Positions 1 through 6,885 of a DNA stretch of 9,565 nucleotides are shown one piece after another. Positions within the stretch are counted from its first letter, which is position 1, and each line of letters opens with the position of its first letter. The notes beneath the pieces were generated by a model that worked only from the letters and a program-made list of their open reading frames with translations, had not been told where the DNA came from and did no database searches. A program made the translations under genes and the position numbers. This DNA is from JAZLIC01 sp045617225 (GTDB lineage Bacteria > Bacillota > Clostridia > Monoglobales > Monoglobaceae), in NCBI GenBank assembly GCA_045617225.1, contig JAZLIC010000050.1:1-9565 (forward strand), written 5' to 3'.

Positions 1-588
1 TTTTATGCCGCCCGTAAAGGCAATCCTGAGTGCTACCTCATGACTTTCAAATTTGGGCCACAGTATACCCGGAGTATCCAAAAGCTCATACTTATCAGCA
101 ATTCTTACCCATTGCTTTGCGGTAGTAACACCCGGCCTGTCACCTGTCTTGGTTGCCGCTCTCCCTAAAAGGCGATTTATAAATGACGATTTACCTACAT
201 TTGGTATTCCGACTATCATTAACTTAACCGCATGGCGTTTTATACCTTTTTGCACATCACGCTCAAACTTTTCTTTCAAAGCTTCCTCAACTGCCAAATG
301 GAAGTTTTGAAGACCTTGACCGCTTCTGCTATCCATAAGCACAGTAATATTTCCGTTTGCACGAAAATAGCTTTGCCACTTTTTATTTGCTTCGCTATCT
401 GCTATATCGCACTTGTTTATAACCAACACACGAGGTTTTTTGCCCAAAATGCGGTCAATTTCAGGATTGCGAGATGATAATGGCAATCGTGCATCAACAA
501 GCTCAACAACCAAATCAACAAGCTTTAAATTATCTGTAATCAGCCTTCGGGTTTTTGCCATATGTCCCGGAAACCATTGTAATTGCAT
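1..588 (-). CDS. rbgA: Ribosome biogenesis GTPase RbgA (YlqF), 3' end beyond the window
   Basis: RbgA is a circularly permuted GTPase that acts late in 50S ribosomal subunit assembly in Bacillota. The first 196 codons are present and the gene runs off the left edge, so roughly the last third is missing (the B. subtilis protein is about 280 residues). The N-terminus MQLQWFPGHMAKTRR is the family signature. The GTPase motifs appear in permuted order: G4 N-K-C-D at residues 58-61, a G5-like D-S-R-S at 86-89, G1 G-I-P-N-V-G-K-S at 127-134, G2 around P-G-V-T-T at 152-156, and G3 D-T-P-G at 171-174. The ATG at 588-586 is supported by AGAGG (599-595) six bases upstream. This site directly abuts the lepB stop codon, so translation is probably coupled to lepB. 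The visible part shows no frameshift or missing key residue. The adjacency to rplS and lepB is a common Firmicutes arrangement. Confidence 0.95.
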   Translation of the reverse strand, partial: MQLQWFPGHMAKTRRLITDNLKLVDLVVELVDARLPLSSRNPEIDRILGKKPRVLVINKCDIADSEANKKWQSYFRANGNITVLMDSRSGQGLQNFHLAVEEALKEKFERDVQKGIKRHAVKLMIVGIPNVGKSSFINRLLGRAATKTGDRPGVTTAKQWVRIADKYELLDTPGILWPKFESHEVALRIAFTGGIK

Positions 589-599
589 ATTATACCTCT

Positions 600-1637
600 T
601 TAAAGTCCGTATTCATCGCCGCATGGCAAAAGTGCAGTATCACCTTTGCTCATAGAGCCAAAATTATTTATCGGCCAAAAACGAAAAACTGCTCCGCCAA
701 GAATTTCCTCAGTGGGAACCTGTCCAAGTTCGCGGCTATCCTTACTGTTGTTACGATTATCACCCATAACAAAAATCTTATTCTTTTCTATAACAATAGG
801 GTTTTCACGGCTATATTCGCCCTTTGCAATAAGACTCATAATATAAGAGCCTGTATGGCGTGTCTTTTCTTTGATATACGGCTCATCAAGCAATTCATCA
901 TTTACGTATACATCACCGGTTTCAAAGTCAATAAATACCGTATCGCCTTCTGTTGCAATAACACGTTTAATATATGGGCGTTTAGGGTCTGTGTGCGGAG
1001 TAAAGATAACAATGTCATTCTTCTCAGGTTTATACATAAGTCTGTTTACAAACAACCTGTCAGAGCTTTGAAGTGTAGGCTCCATTGATGACCCCTGAAC
1101 CTTTACAAGGGTAAAAACAAAATTGCGTATTACAAGTGCCAAGATTACCGCAATGCCGATTGCAATAATCCATTCACGAATTTCCTTCCACATATTAACA
1201 CTCTCTTTCTCAATATCAGAATTCTCGGCTTCAACTATACCTGAATCCTCATTTGTATTTAAAGATTGCGTAGGCAGCTCAATAATGGGAATTGCCTGCG
1301 TATCTTCAATATTACCATTAGTTGGTTTTTTATCCTCATTATCAATAACTTCTTCTGCTTCATCATCTGAAATTGTTTCATTTGCATCGAAGTTATCCTC
1401 GGCTTCATTTAAAACAACTTCATCATCGTTTTTATCATTGACAACGACAGTTTCTGCATCTTCCGCAACGTTAACTTTCTCAGTTTCGTCCTCAATTTGA
1501 GCTAAAATGTCACCGCTGACCTCATTATGATGACGCCATTCACTCGGTCTTTTTCCTTGAAGCAACATCTCGACATATTCTTCATTTGTAAGGGGACGCA
1601 TAGCTTCGGAATTTGAATTCTTTTCTTGATTATCCAT
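600..1637 (-). CDS. lepB: Type I signal peptidase with long acidic cytoplasmic N-terminal extension
   Basis: This membrane-bound serine protease removes signal peptides from exported proteins, using a Ser-Lys dyad. One transmembrane segment lies at about residues 156-177. It is followed by the Ser box (V-Q-G-S-S-M-E-P-T-L, nucleophile probably S184), the Lys box (Y-I-K-R-V-I-A, K224), and the G-D-N-R-N-N-S-K-D-S-R box at 292-302. The catalytic part is ordinary. The unusual part is the N-terminus: about 150 residues precede the membrane segment, whereas many Gram-positive SipS-type enzymes have only a short tail. Residues 15-36 look structured (P-L-T-N-E-E-Y-V-E-M-L-L-Q-G-K-R-P), and residues 38-148 are rich in Asp and Glu and probably disordered. 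I chose the ATG at 1637 because AGGAGG (1650-1645) lies 7 bases upstream. A GTG at 1640 is in frame but only 4 bases away. The gene follows rplS and precedes rbgA by 11 bases. Confidence 0.95.
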   Translation of the reverse strand: MDNQEKNSNSEAMRPLTNEEYVEMLLQGKRPSEWRHHNEVSGDILAQIEDETEKVNVAEDAETVVVNDKNDDEVVLNEAEDNFDANETISDDEAEEVIDNEDKKPTNGNIEDTQAIPIIELPTQSLNTNEDSGIVEAENSDIEKESVNMWKEIREWIIAIGIAVILALVIRNFVFTLVKVQGSSMEPTLQSSDRLFVNRLMYKPEKNDIVIFTPHTDPKRPYIKRVIATEGDTVFIDFETGDVYVNDELLDEPYIKEKTRHTGSYIMSLIAKGEYSRENPIVIEKNKIFVMGDNRNNSKDSRELGQVPTEEILGGAVFRFWPINNFGSMSKGDTALLPCGDEYGL

Positions 1638-1644
1638 CACTATT

Positions 1645-1650
1645 CCTCCT
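1645..1650 (-). promoter_or_regulatory. Ribosome binding site of lepB, decides the start codon
   Basis: A perfect AGGAGG reads on the minus strand. It is followed by AATAGTG and then ATG, giving 7-base spacing to the ATG at 1637. The alternative GTG at 1640 would have only 4 bases of spacing, so the shorter reading (345 residues) is preferred. Confidence 0.8.
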
Positions 1651-1674
1651 TATAAAATTCCTTAAAATGTCAAA

Positions 1675-1705
1675 CAGTGGTGATTATAGAACATAACCAC
1701 CACTG
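1675..1705 (-). terminator. Intergenic hairpin between rplS and lepB, possible attenuator
   Basis: Eight bases downstream of the rplS stop codon, the minus strand reads CAGTGGTG-G-TTAT, a GTTCT loop, then ATAA-T-CACCACTG. This makes a 13-pair stem with one G-T pair and a 5-base loop. The sequence after it (TTTGACATTTT) is T-rich but interrupted, so it resembles a weak or partial terminator. A plausible role is to let only part of the strong rplS transcription continue into lepB and rbgA, or to protect the rplS mRNA 3' end. No clear promoter was seen between the hairpin and lepB. Confidence 0.55.
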
Positions 1706-1713
1706 CCCACTTT

Positions 1714-2055
1714 TTACAGTTTTTCTTTTACCTTTGCTGCCTTACCTACTCTGTCACGCAAGTAATACAACTTAGCACGTCTTACACGACCGCGTCTTAC
1801 AACTTCGATATGATCAATCTTCGGAGAGTTAATCGGGAAAGTTCTTTCAACGCCAACACCGTAAGACACACGTCTTGCAGTAAATGTTTCCTGAATACCG
1901 CCGTGGTTCTTTTTGATAACGGTACCTTCAAACATCTGTAATCTCTCTCTGTTTCCTTCTTTTACTTTAACATAGATACGGATTGTATCACCGATGTTAA
2001 AGCTCGGCAAATCTGTTCTGATTTGCTCCTGTGTAATCTGCTGTAAAATGTCCAT
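1714..2055 (-). CDS. rplS: 50S ribosomal protein L19
   Basis: L19 is a small basic protein of the large ribosomal subunit, near the interface with the 30S subunit. The 113-residue product has the family's usual length and recognisable signatures: F-N-I-G-D-T-I-R-I-Y-V-K-V near residue 20, R-x-Q-x-F-E-G-T-V-I near 39-48, R-R-V-S-Y-G-V-G-V-E-R-T-F-P-I-N-S-P at about 61-78, and a basic C-terminus with R-R-A-K-L-Y-Y-L-R at 92-100. The ATG at 2055 follows AAAGGA with a spacing of about 9 bases. The gene has its own likely promoter (2131-2159) and a leader of about 70 bases, and it stands at the head of an rplS-lepB-rbgA unit. In B. subtilis rplS is at the end of the rpsP-rimM-trmD operon; those genes are not present here. 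Confidence 0.98.
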   Translation of the reverse strand: MDILQQITQEQIRTDLPSFNIGDTIRIYVKVKEGNRERLQMFEGTVIKKNHGGIQETFTARRVSYGVGVERTFPINSPKIDHIEVVRRGRVRRAKLYYLRDRVGKAAKVKEKL

Positions 2056-2063
2056 CTTTTACA
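2042..2063 (-). promoter_or_regulatory. Hairpin with the rplS start codon in its loop
   Basis: On the minus strand TGTAAAA (2063-2057) and TTTTACA (2048-2042) are exact inverted repeats enclosing an 8-base loop, GATGGACA. The loop contains the rplS ATG. The Shine-Dalgarno-like AAAGGA lies just upstream of the stem. A 7-pair AT-rich stem is weak alone, but its position makes it a candidate translational control element for L19. Confidence 0.4.
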
Positions 2064-2124
2064 TTCCTTTCTTTCTCAGATATTCTTGCCAATATGAACC
2101 GACAGAGGACTATCCGTAATTAAC
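2056..2124 (-). promoter_or_regulatory. rplS 5' leader, candidate L19 leader element
   Basis: The expected transcript start is near 2124, which leaves about 70 untranslated bases before rplS. Within it the minus strand has ATATT-GGCAAG-AATAT, a 5-pair stem with a 6-base loop, followed by the purine-rich stretch around the ribosome binding site. An L19 leader family is described for low-GC Gram-positive bacteria and would sit exactly here. I cannot confirm by eye that this sequence fits that covariance model, so the assignment rests on position plus small stems. Confidence 0.4.
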
Positions 2125-2130
2125 CAAATT

Positions 2131-2159
2131 ATGATAACACATCTTTTTCAATTTTGCAA
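2131..2159 (-). promoter_or_regulatory. Probable sigma-A promoter of rplS
   Basis: On the minus strand the -35 is TTGCAA (2159-2154) and the -10 is TATCAT (2136-2131), with a 17-base spacer. The three bases before the -10 are TGT, the extended -10 signature. One mismatch in the -10 and two in the -35 leave a convincing vegetative promoter between ftsY and rplS. Confidence 0.7.
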
Positions 2160-2184
2160 GCTTTTTTTATAAATTTTATAAAAT

Positions 2185-3123
2185 TTATTTATTTTCTTCT
2201 TCGTTTTCTTCGTTTACTTCGATGATTGCGTCTACAAAATCCTGTGCATCAAAGAGCGCAATATCCTCAACGCCCTCACCCAAGCCAATCAGTTTTACGG
2301 GAATATTATACTCATTCTTTATCGCAAAAACTATTCCGCCCTTAGCGGTTCCGTCAAGCTTTGTAAGCACAATACCTGTAATATCCGCCGCTTCTTTAAA
2401 CTGAATTGCCTGTTGAACTGCATTTTGTCCCGTTGTTGCGTCTAATACCAAAAGAATTTCTTTGCTTGAATTCGGAAGCTCTCTGTCTAAAATACGGTAA
2501 ATCTTTTTAAGCTCCTCCATAAGATTTTTCTTATTATGAAGTCTGCCGGCGGTATCACAAATCAAAACATCAATATTTCTTGACTTTGCCGCATTTACCG
2601 CATCATAAATAACTGCCGCAGGGTCTGCACCCTCCATCTGTTTAATTAAAGATGCGCCTGCCCTTTCTGCCCATACTTCAAGTTGTTCAACCGCAGCGGC
2701 ACGGAATGTATCCGCCGCCGCAATCATAACGCTTTTACCTTCTGCCTTGTACATATTTGCGATTTTTCCAACAGATGTGGTTTTTCCAACGCCGTTTACA
2801 CCTATCACCATAATAACCGCAGGACTGCCTTCAAGCTTTATCTCATTGTCACCTTCCGATAATATTTCGGTCAAAATATGATTTAATTCTGCTTTAAGTT
2901 CAAAACTGTTGATAAGCTTTTTTTCATTTGCCGCTTCACGCAAGCGGTCTATTATATCCATTGCGGTATTTACACCTAAATCCGCACTTATTAAAACTTC
3001 TTCAAGTTCCTCAAACAATTCTTCGTCAATCTTTTTAAATGTTCTAAGTACCGTATCAAACTTTTCGTTAATTGACTCTTTCGTCTTGCTTAAGCTTTCC
3101 TTAAATCTATTAAATAAGCCCAC
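2185..3123 (-). CDS. ftsY: Signal recognition particle receptor FtsY
   Basis: FtsY is the SRP receptor GTPase. It pairs with Ffh on ribosome-nascent chain complexes and delivers them to the membrane translocon. The 312-residue protein has a helical N domain (about residues 1-95) and the GTPase G domain. Motifs seen are G1 G-V-N-G-V-G-K-T-T at 108-116, D-T-F-R-A-A-A at 138-144, D-T-A-G-R at 190-194, T-G-Q at 231-233, T-K-L-D-G at 254-258, and the closing G-L-G-E-G at 280-284. The long acidic A domain of enterobacterial FtsY is absent, as is usual in Bacillota. A short acidic tail (E-V-N-E-E-N-E-E-E-N-K) ends the protein. The GTG start at 3123 shares its first base with the smc stop codon and has GAGGTG 8 bases upstream inside smc, so the two genes are probably translationally coupled. 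ffh is not next to it here. Confidence 0.97.
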   Translation of the reverse strand: MGLFNRFKESLSKTKESINEKFDTVLRTFKKIDEELFEELEEVLISADLGVNTAMDIIDRLREAANEKKLINSFELKAELNHILTEILSEGDNEIKLEGSPAVIMVIGVNGVGKTTSVGKIANMYKAEGKSVMIAAADTFRAAAVEQLEVWAERAGASLIKQMEGADPAAVIYDAVNAAKSRNIDVLICDTAGRLHNKKNLMEELKKIYRILDRELPNSSKEILLVLDATTGQNAVQQAIQFKEAADITGIVLTKLDGTAKGGIVFAIKNEYNIPVKLIGLGEGVEDIALFDAQDFVDAIIEVNEENEEENK

Positions 3124-6100
3124 TATTCTTTCACCTCGTCAATATTCAAAGATAACAATTTAGACACGCCTCTCTCTTGCATGGTTACACCGTAGAGAAT
3201 ATTTGCCGCCTCCATTGTTCCCCTCCTGTGTGTGATTACGATAAACTGTGTCTTTTGACTGTACTGCTTTAAATAATCGGCATAACGATAAACATTTACA
3301 TCATCAAGCGCCGCCTCAATCTCGTCTAAGATACAAAACGGTGTGGGGCGTACATCTAATATTGCAAATAAAAGTGCAATCGCAGTAAAAGCACGTTCAC
3401 CGCCGGAGAGCAGTGTAAGGCTTTGAAGCTTTTTACCGGGCGGTTGTGCCTCAATCTCTATACCGCTTTCCAAAACATTATCAGGGTCGGAAAGGGTAAG
3501 ATTTGCACGGCCTCCGCCAAACATCTCTGCAAATACTCTGCTGAAATTCTTGTTTATAACGCTGAACTGCTGTGTAAACTGTTCACGCATAATGTTAAGC
3601 ATTTCAGAAATAACTTCTTCAAGATTTCGTTTTGCCTTTTCCAAATCCTCGGTCTGTGCTTTAAGGAATGTAAAACGTTCCTCAACGGACTTGTATTCCT
3701 CGATAGCATCAATATTGATATTTCCAAGCTCTTTTATTTCATTTCGCAATGAGCGTATCTCTTTGCTTGCCGCCTGATAATCAAAATCATCATCTTTTTT
3801 GAGCTTTAAAGCCTCACTGTATGTAAGCTCATACTCCTCCCAAATGCGATTTATGATACCTTCCAAATCCGCTTCGTTTCTCTCTTTTCTACCTTCCAGC
3901 TTTGTCTGTTGTTGTGTCAGGCGAGTAACTGTTTCAAGAGTTTCACTGCTGTCTGCCTGATATTTGCGAATGTCATTTTCATAAGATTTTTTAAGCTCAA
4001 TAAGTTCATCAAGAAGTTTCTTGTTGTTTTCATCATCTGCAACAAGCTTCTCTGCTTCTCTCGCAGTTTCGGCAATTTCATCACCGAAAGCTTTAATGCT
4101 TTTTCTGTTTTCTTCAATTTCCGCATTACGCTTCATTATCTCATCAAGAAGCAAGCTTTTTTCTTCGTTGGCACTCAAAATACGCTCATTCTGCATCTCA
4201 ATATCTTTAAGTACAGTACTTTGCTTAATACTGAGTTCGGTTTGTATTGCAGAAATTTCGGCATTTTTTTGCGATAATGTATCATATATCTGTTGCTTTT
4301 TAACAAGCTCGCTTTCGAGATATGCAACATTCTTTGTTTTATCCTCAATGCCCTTTTCCTGTGCAGAAATTTCAAGTTTTAATTCTTCAATCTGCTTATT
4401 TATATCTTCAAGCTCCTCCGCCAACTGCTCACGCATTTCACCAACCGAAAGCAAGTTTTGTTCCGAATGGTCACGGTCAGAGCAAAGCCTGATATAAATT
4501 TCATTTTTATCATTTAAAACATCTTCGTTTTCTTTTAACTCAGCGTCCAAAGTTTCAAGTGCTTTTGTGATTGTAAGCAGTTCTTTTTCTGAATCGGCAA
4601 TAGTCTTTTTGAGTTCTTTTTCCTCTGCTTTTAACTTTTCAATCTCACTTGTACGAGAAAGCGAGCTTGTGCTTTTTGCAACACTTCCGCCTGTCATCGC
4701 ACCGCCCGGCTGGATAACATCACCCAAAAGGGTAACGATTTTGAACTTATGACCTGTCTTTTTGGCAATTAAAACTGCATTATCCAAATTATCGACAATG
4801 GCAGTTGTGCCCAAAAGATTGCTTATAATATTTTTATATCTTCCATCACATTTTACAACATTAGAAGCAACATCAATAAAGCCCTTCATACTCTTGGCTT
4901 CTTTGTTTGAAAATTCTTTTTCCTTTATGGCGCGTACCGGCAAAAATGTAGCACGTCCCAAACGATTTTCTTTTAAATATTCAATAGCTGTTTTTGCATC
5001 TTCCTCTGCCTCGGTAACAATATTTTGGTTTGCAGCGCCCAAAGCGGTTTCAATTGCAACAACAAACTTTGTATCCGTAGAAACAAGTTGTGCAAGCGGA
5101 CCATAAATCTTTACATCTTTGATTTCATTATTCATAATCGCCTGCATAACGCTCTTTACGCTCTTTGCGTATCCGTCATAGGCACGCTCCATATCTTCAA
5201 GCATATGGCGTTTTGAAGCGTCCTGACGCAAGCGGAGTGTGCTTTCGTTTTTCGTATCTTCAATTTTTTGAAGCTTAGCTTTGTTCTCGTCAAGTTCTTG
5301 AGTATATTTTGAAATTGTACTCTTATGTTTTGAAATTTCGTCATGCATCTGAGAAATTTCTACATCTAATTTCTCAAGTGAAATATTCATTTCATCAAAT
5401 TGCTGTACCTTGTCGGAAAGCTCGTTTTCTATATCATTTTTTCTTTGTGCAAAACTTTCAAGCAGACGATTTAAGTTTTCGTTACTGCTCTTTAATGAAT
5501 TTATGGATGCACTTTCTTCAATGATATTGTTCTTGATACCTTCAAGCTCCGTATTCTTCTCTCCAACATCAAGACCTGCTTTTAGCGCTTCTTCTTCTTG
5601 CGTTTGAATACGCAATTTAAGCTCTGCGTTTTTAGAATTCAATTCTTCCAAAACGCTCATACCTTGCTTTAACCTCTCGTCAACCTCGTCTGTGCGCTTA
5701 TTTCGCTCGGCAATTTCGTCTTCGAGCCTCTTAATATTCTCTTCGGTATGAAGAATATCGCTGTTTAACAAATCGCTTTTTGTTTTAAGAGCGTGGACAT
5801 TATCGGTAATCTCCGTGCTTTTTAAGCGCCTTTTCTCAATTTCTTCATCTTTCTTGGAAATTTCGTCATAGAGCGCAGAAACCTTTTCGTCTACTTCCGC
5901 AATCTTTGCATTTATCTCGGAAATTTGAGATATAACAATATCGAGATTTTCATCTATATCTGCAAGTTCTGTACGCAAGTTATCAATGGAAATAACAGAT
6001 ACCTGAATTTCCAATTCTTTAAGACTATCCCTTAATTTTAAATACTGCTTGGCTTTTTCGGATTGGCGTTTAAGAGGGCTAAGCTGACCTTCAAGCTCGG

Positions 6101-6686
6101 TTAATATATCCTTAACACGTGTTAAGTTTTCCGTCGTTTGAACAAGCTTTCTCTCGGCTTCAATTTTACGATATTTATACTTTGATATGCCTGCTGCCTC
6201 TTCAAAAATCTGGCGTCTGTCCTCTGACTTTGTACTGAGTATATTATCAATCTTGCCTTGCCCAATCATAGAATAACCGTCACGGCCAAGACCTGTATCC
6301 ATAAATAACTCGTGAATATCTTTAAGACGGCAAGGCGTTTTATTTATGGAATATTCTCCGTCGCCACTTCTGTAAACACGCCTTGTAACCCTGATTTCCG
6401 AAAAATCAAGCGGGAAATATCCGTCGCTGTTATCTAATATAAGCGAAACCTCAGCAAAGCCCAAAGCCTTCCTTGCTTCCGTTCCGGCAAAGATAACATC
6501 TTCCATCTTACTGCCACGCAGAGATTTGACGCTCTGCTCGCCCATTACCCATTTTATTGCATCGGCAATATTACTCTTGCCGGAACCGTTAGGTCCGACA
6601 ACAGCAGTAATACCTGTATTAAAATCTAAATTGATTTTTTCTGCAAAGGATTTAAAGCCTTGCATTTCAATACTTTTAAGACGCAT
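3123..6686 (-). CDS. smc: Chromosome segregation protein SMC
   Basis: SMC is the ATPase of the bacterial condensin, which extrudes DNA loops with ScpA and ScpB to fold and segregate the chromosome. At 1187 residues it has the family's usual length (B. subtilis about 1186) and full architecture. The N-terminal head holds Walker A (G-P-N-G-S-G-K-S at 31-38) and the Q-loop (I-G-Q-G-K-I-D at 141-147). A first coiled coil spans about 165-500, and the hinge spans about 505-670, ending in G-G-A-M-T-G-G-S at 661-668. The second coiled coil runs from about 675 to 1045. The C-terminal head holds the signature L-S-G-G-E at 1093-1097, Walker B with D1121-E1122, the D-loop A-A-L-D-D at 1125-1129, and I-T-H-R-R at 1151-1155. 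All catalytic elements are intact. The ATG at 6686 follows GGAG with 7-base spacing. In many Firmicutes rnc precedes smc; here smc is the first gene and has its own promoter. Confidence 0.98.
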   Translation of the reverse strand: MRLKSIEMQGFKSFAEKINLDFNTGITAVVGPNGSGKSNIADAIKWVMGEQSVKSLRGSKMEDVIFAGTEARKALGFAEVSLILDNSDGYFPLDFSEIRVTRRVYRSGDGEYSINKTPCRLKDIHELFMDTGLGRDGYSMIGQGKIDNILSTKSEDRRQIFEEAAGISKYKYRKIEAERKLVQTTENLTRVKDILTELEGQLSPLKRQSEKAKQYLKLRDSLKELEIQVSVISIDNLRTELADIDENLDIVISQISEINAKIAEVDEKVSALYDEISKKDEEIEKRRLKSTEITDNVHALKTKSDLLNSDILHTEENIKRLEDEIAERNKRTDEVDERLKQGMSVLEELNSKNAELKLRIQTQEEEALKAGLDVGEKNTELEGIKNNIIEESASINSLKSSNENLNRLLESFAQRKNDIENELSDKVQQFDEMNISLEKLDVEISQMHDEISKHKSTISKYTQELDENKAKLQKIEDTKNESTLRLRQDASKRHMLEDMERAYDGYAKSVKSVMQAIMNNEIKDVKIYGPLAQLVSTDTKFVVAIETALGAANQNIVTEAEEDAKTAIEYLKENRLGRATFLPVRAIKEKEFSNKEAKSMKGFIDVASNVVKCDGRYKNIISNLLGTTAIVDNLDNAVLIAKKTGHKFKIVTLLGDVIQPGGAMTGGSVAKSTSSLSRTSEIEKLKAEEKELKKTIADSEKELLTITKALETLDAELKENEDVLNDKNEIYIRLCSDRDHSEQNLLSVGEMREQLAEELEDINKQIEELKLEISAQEKGIEDKTKNVAYLESELVKKQQIYDTLSQKNAEISAIQTELSIKQSTVLKDIEMQNERILSANEEKSLLLDEIMKRNAEIEENRKSIKAFGDEIAETAREAEKLVADDENNKKLLDELIELKKSYENDIRKYQADSSETLETVTRLTQQQTKLEGRKERNEADLEGIINRIWEEYELTYSEALKLKKDDDFDYQAASKEIRSLRNEIKELGNINIDAIEEYKSVEERFTFLKAQTEDLEKAKRNLEEVISEMLNIMREQFTQQFSVINKNFSRVFAEMFGGGRANLTLSDPDNVLESGIEIEAQPPGKKLQSLTLLSGGERAFTAIALLFAILDVRPTPFCILDEIEAALDDVNVYRYADYLKQYSQKTQFIVITHRRGTMEAANILYGVTMQERGVSKLLSLNIDEVKE
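3132..3137 (-). promoter_or_regulatory. Ribosome binding site of ftsY, inside the end of smc
   Basis: GAGGTG on the minus strand is followed by AAAGAATA and then the GTG start, giving 8-base spacing. It lies within the Glu-Val codons at the end of smc and supports the GTG that overlaps the smc TAG by one base (TAGTG). Confidence 0.75.
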
Positions 6687-6726
6687 ATAATCGCTCCATT
6701 TGAATTATAATCACACATACTTTACA

Positions 6727-6755
6727 AGTATAACATAAAAACATTCACATGTCAC
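6727..6755 (-). promoter_or_regulatory. Probable sigma-A promoter of the smc-ftsY operon
   Basis: On the minus strand the -35 is GTGACA (6755-6750) and the -10 is TATACT (6732-6727), separated by 17 bases. TGT directly precedes the -10, an extended -10 element. Each hexamer differs from consensus by one base. The transcript should begin near 6720, giving a leader of about 34 bases before the smc ATG at 6686. Confidence 0.75.
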
Positions 6756-6831
6756 GAAAAATTTTCAATATTTTATTTTTTCTTTGTAACAGAATTGTAA
6801 TATAAAAATATGTTTTTTTCGTTTTTAACTG

Positions 6832-6859
6832 TTGACATTAAAAAAAAGAATGTTATACT
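6832..6859 (+). promoter_or_regulatory. Probable sigma-A promoter of nrdD
   Basis: The plus strand has a perfect -35 TTGACA (6832-6837), a 16-base spacer and a -10 TATACT (6854-6859) preceded by TGT. The expected start of transcription is near 6866, about 75 bases before the nrdD ATG. It is divergent from the smc promoter about 76 bases away, and the same nine bases TGTTATACT form the -10 in both. The -10 and start site lie inside the predicted NrdR box pair. Confidence 0.8.
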
Positions 6860-6870
6860 ATATCTACAAG
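6855..6870 (+). promoter_or_regulatory. Candidate NrdR box 1 (degenerate), over the nrdD -10
   Basis: ATACTATATCTACAAG matches the left half and centre of the NrdR operator consensus (acaCwATATaTwGtgt) but poorly matches the right half. Its start lies 31 bases before the start of the better box at 6886, the three-helical-turn spacing known for NrdR box pairs. It covers most of the -10 hexamer and the expected start site. It would be weak on its own. Confidence 0.55.
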
Positions 6871-6885
6871 CTGTTTTTTTATCAC

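Noticed and set aside
709..716. The C-G-Y-T-G stretch of NrdD as the radical-glycine motif (residue numbers 712-716, bases about 9078-9089)
   Set aside because: It precedes C-P-K-C and aligns with the first half of the zinc motif rather than the glycyl loop, which follows the second cysteine pair in the family. The start and end given for this entry are rough residue positions.
555..1088. Plus-strand open frame of 177 codons opposite lepB
   Set aside because: It is antisense to the conserved catalytic part of lepB, has no ribosome binding site, and its composition is a by-product of the lepB codons.
1123..1500. Serine-rich plus-strand frame opposite the acidic part of lepB
   Set aside because: The serine richness is simply the reverse complement of the Asp/Glu-rich codons in LepB. 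It resembles no protein I recognise.
1638..1640. GTG at 1640 as the lepB start
   Set aside because: It is only 4 bases from AGGAGG, while the adjacent ATG at 1637 has the preferred 7-base spacing.
2169..2188. AT-only palindrome at the end of ftsY as a terminator
   Set aside because: It has no GC pairs in the stem, and on the ftsY strand it is followed by A residues rather than T residues.
4021..4497. Plus-strand frame of 158 codons within smc
   Set aside because: It lies opposite the SMC coiled coil, where the repetitive Glu/Lys codons leave the complementary strand open. SMC itself is intact.
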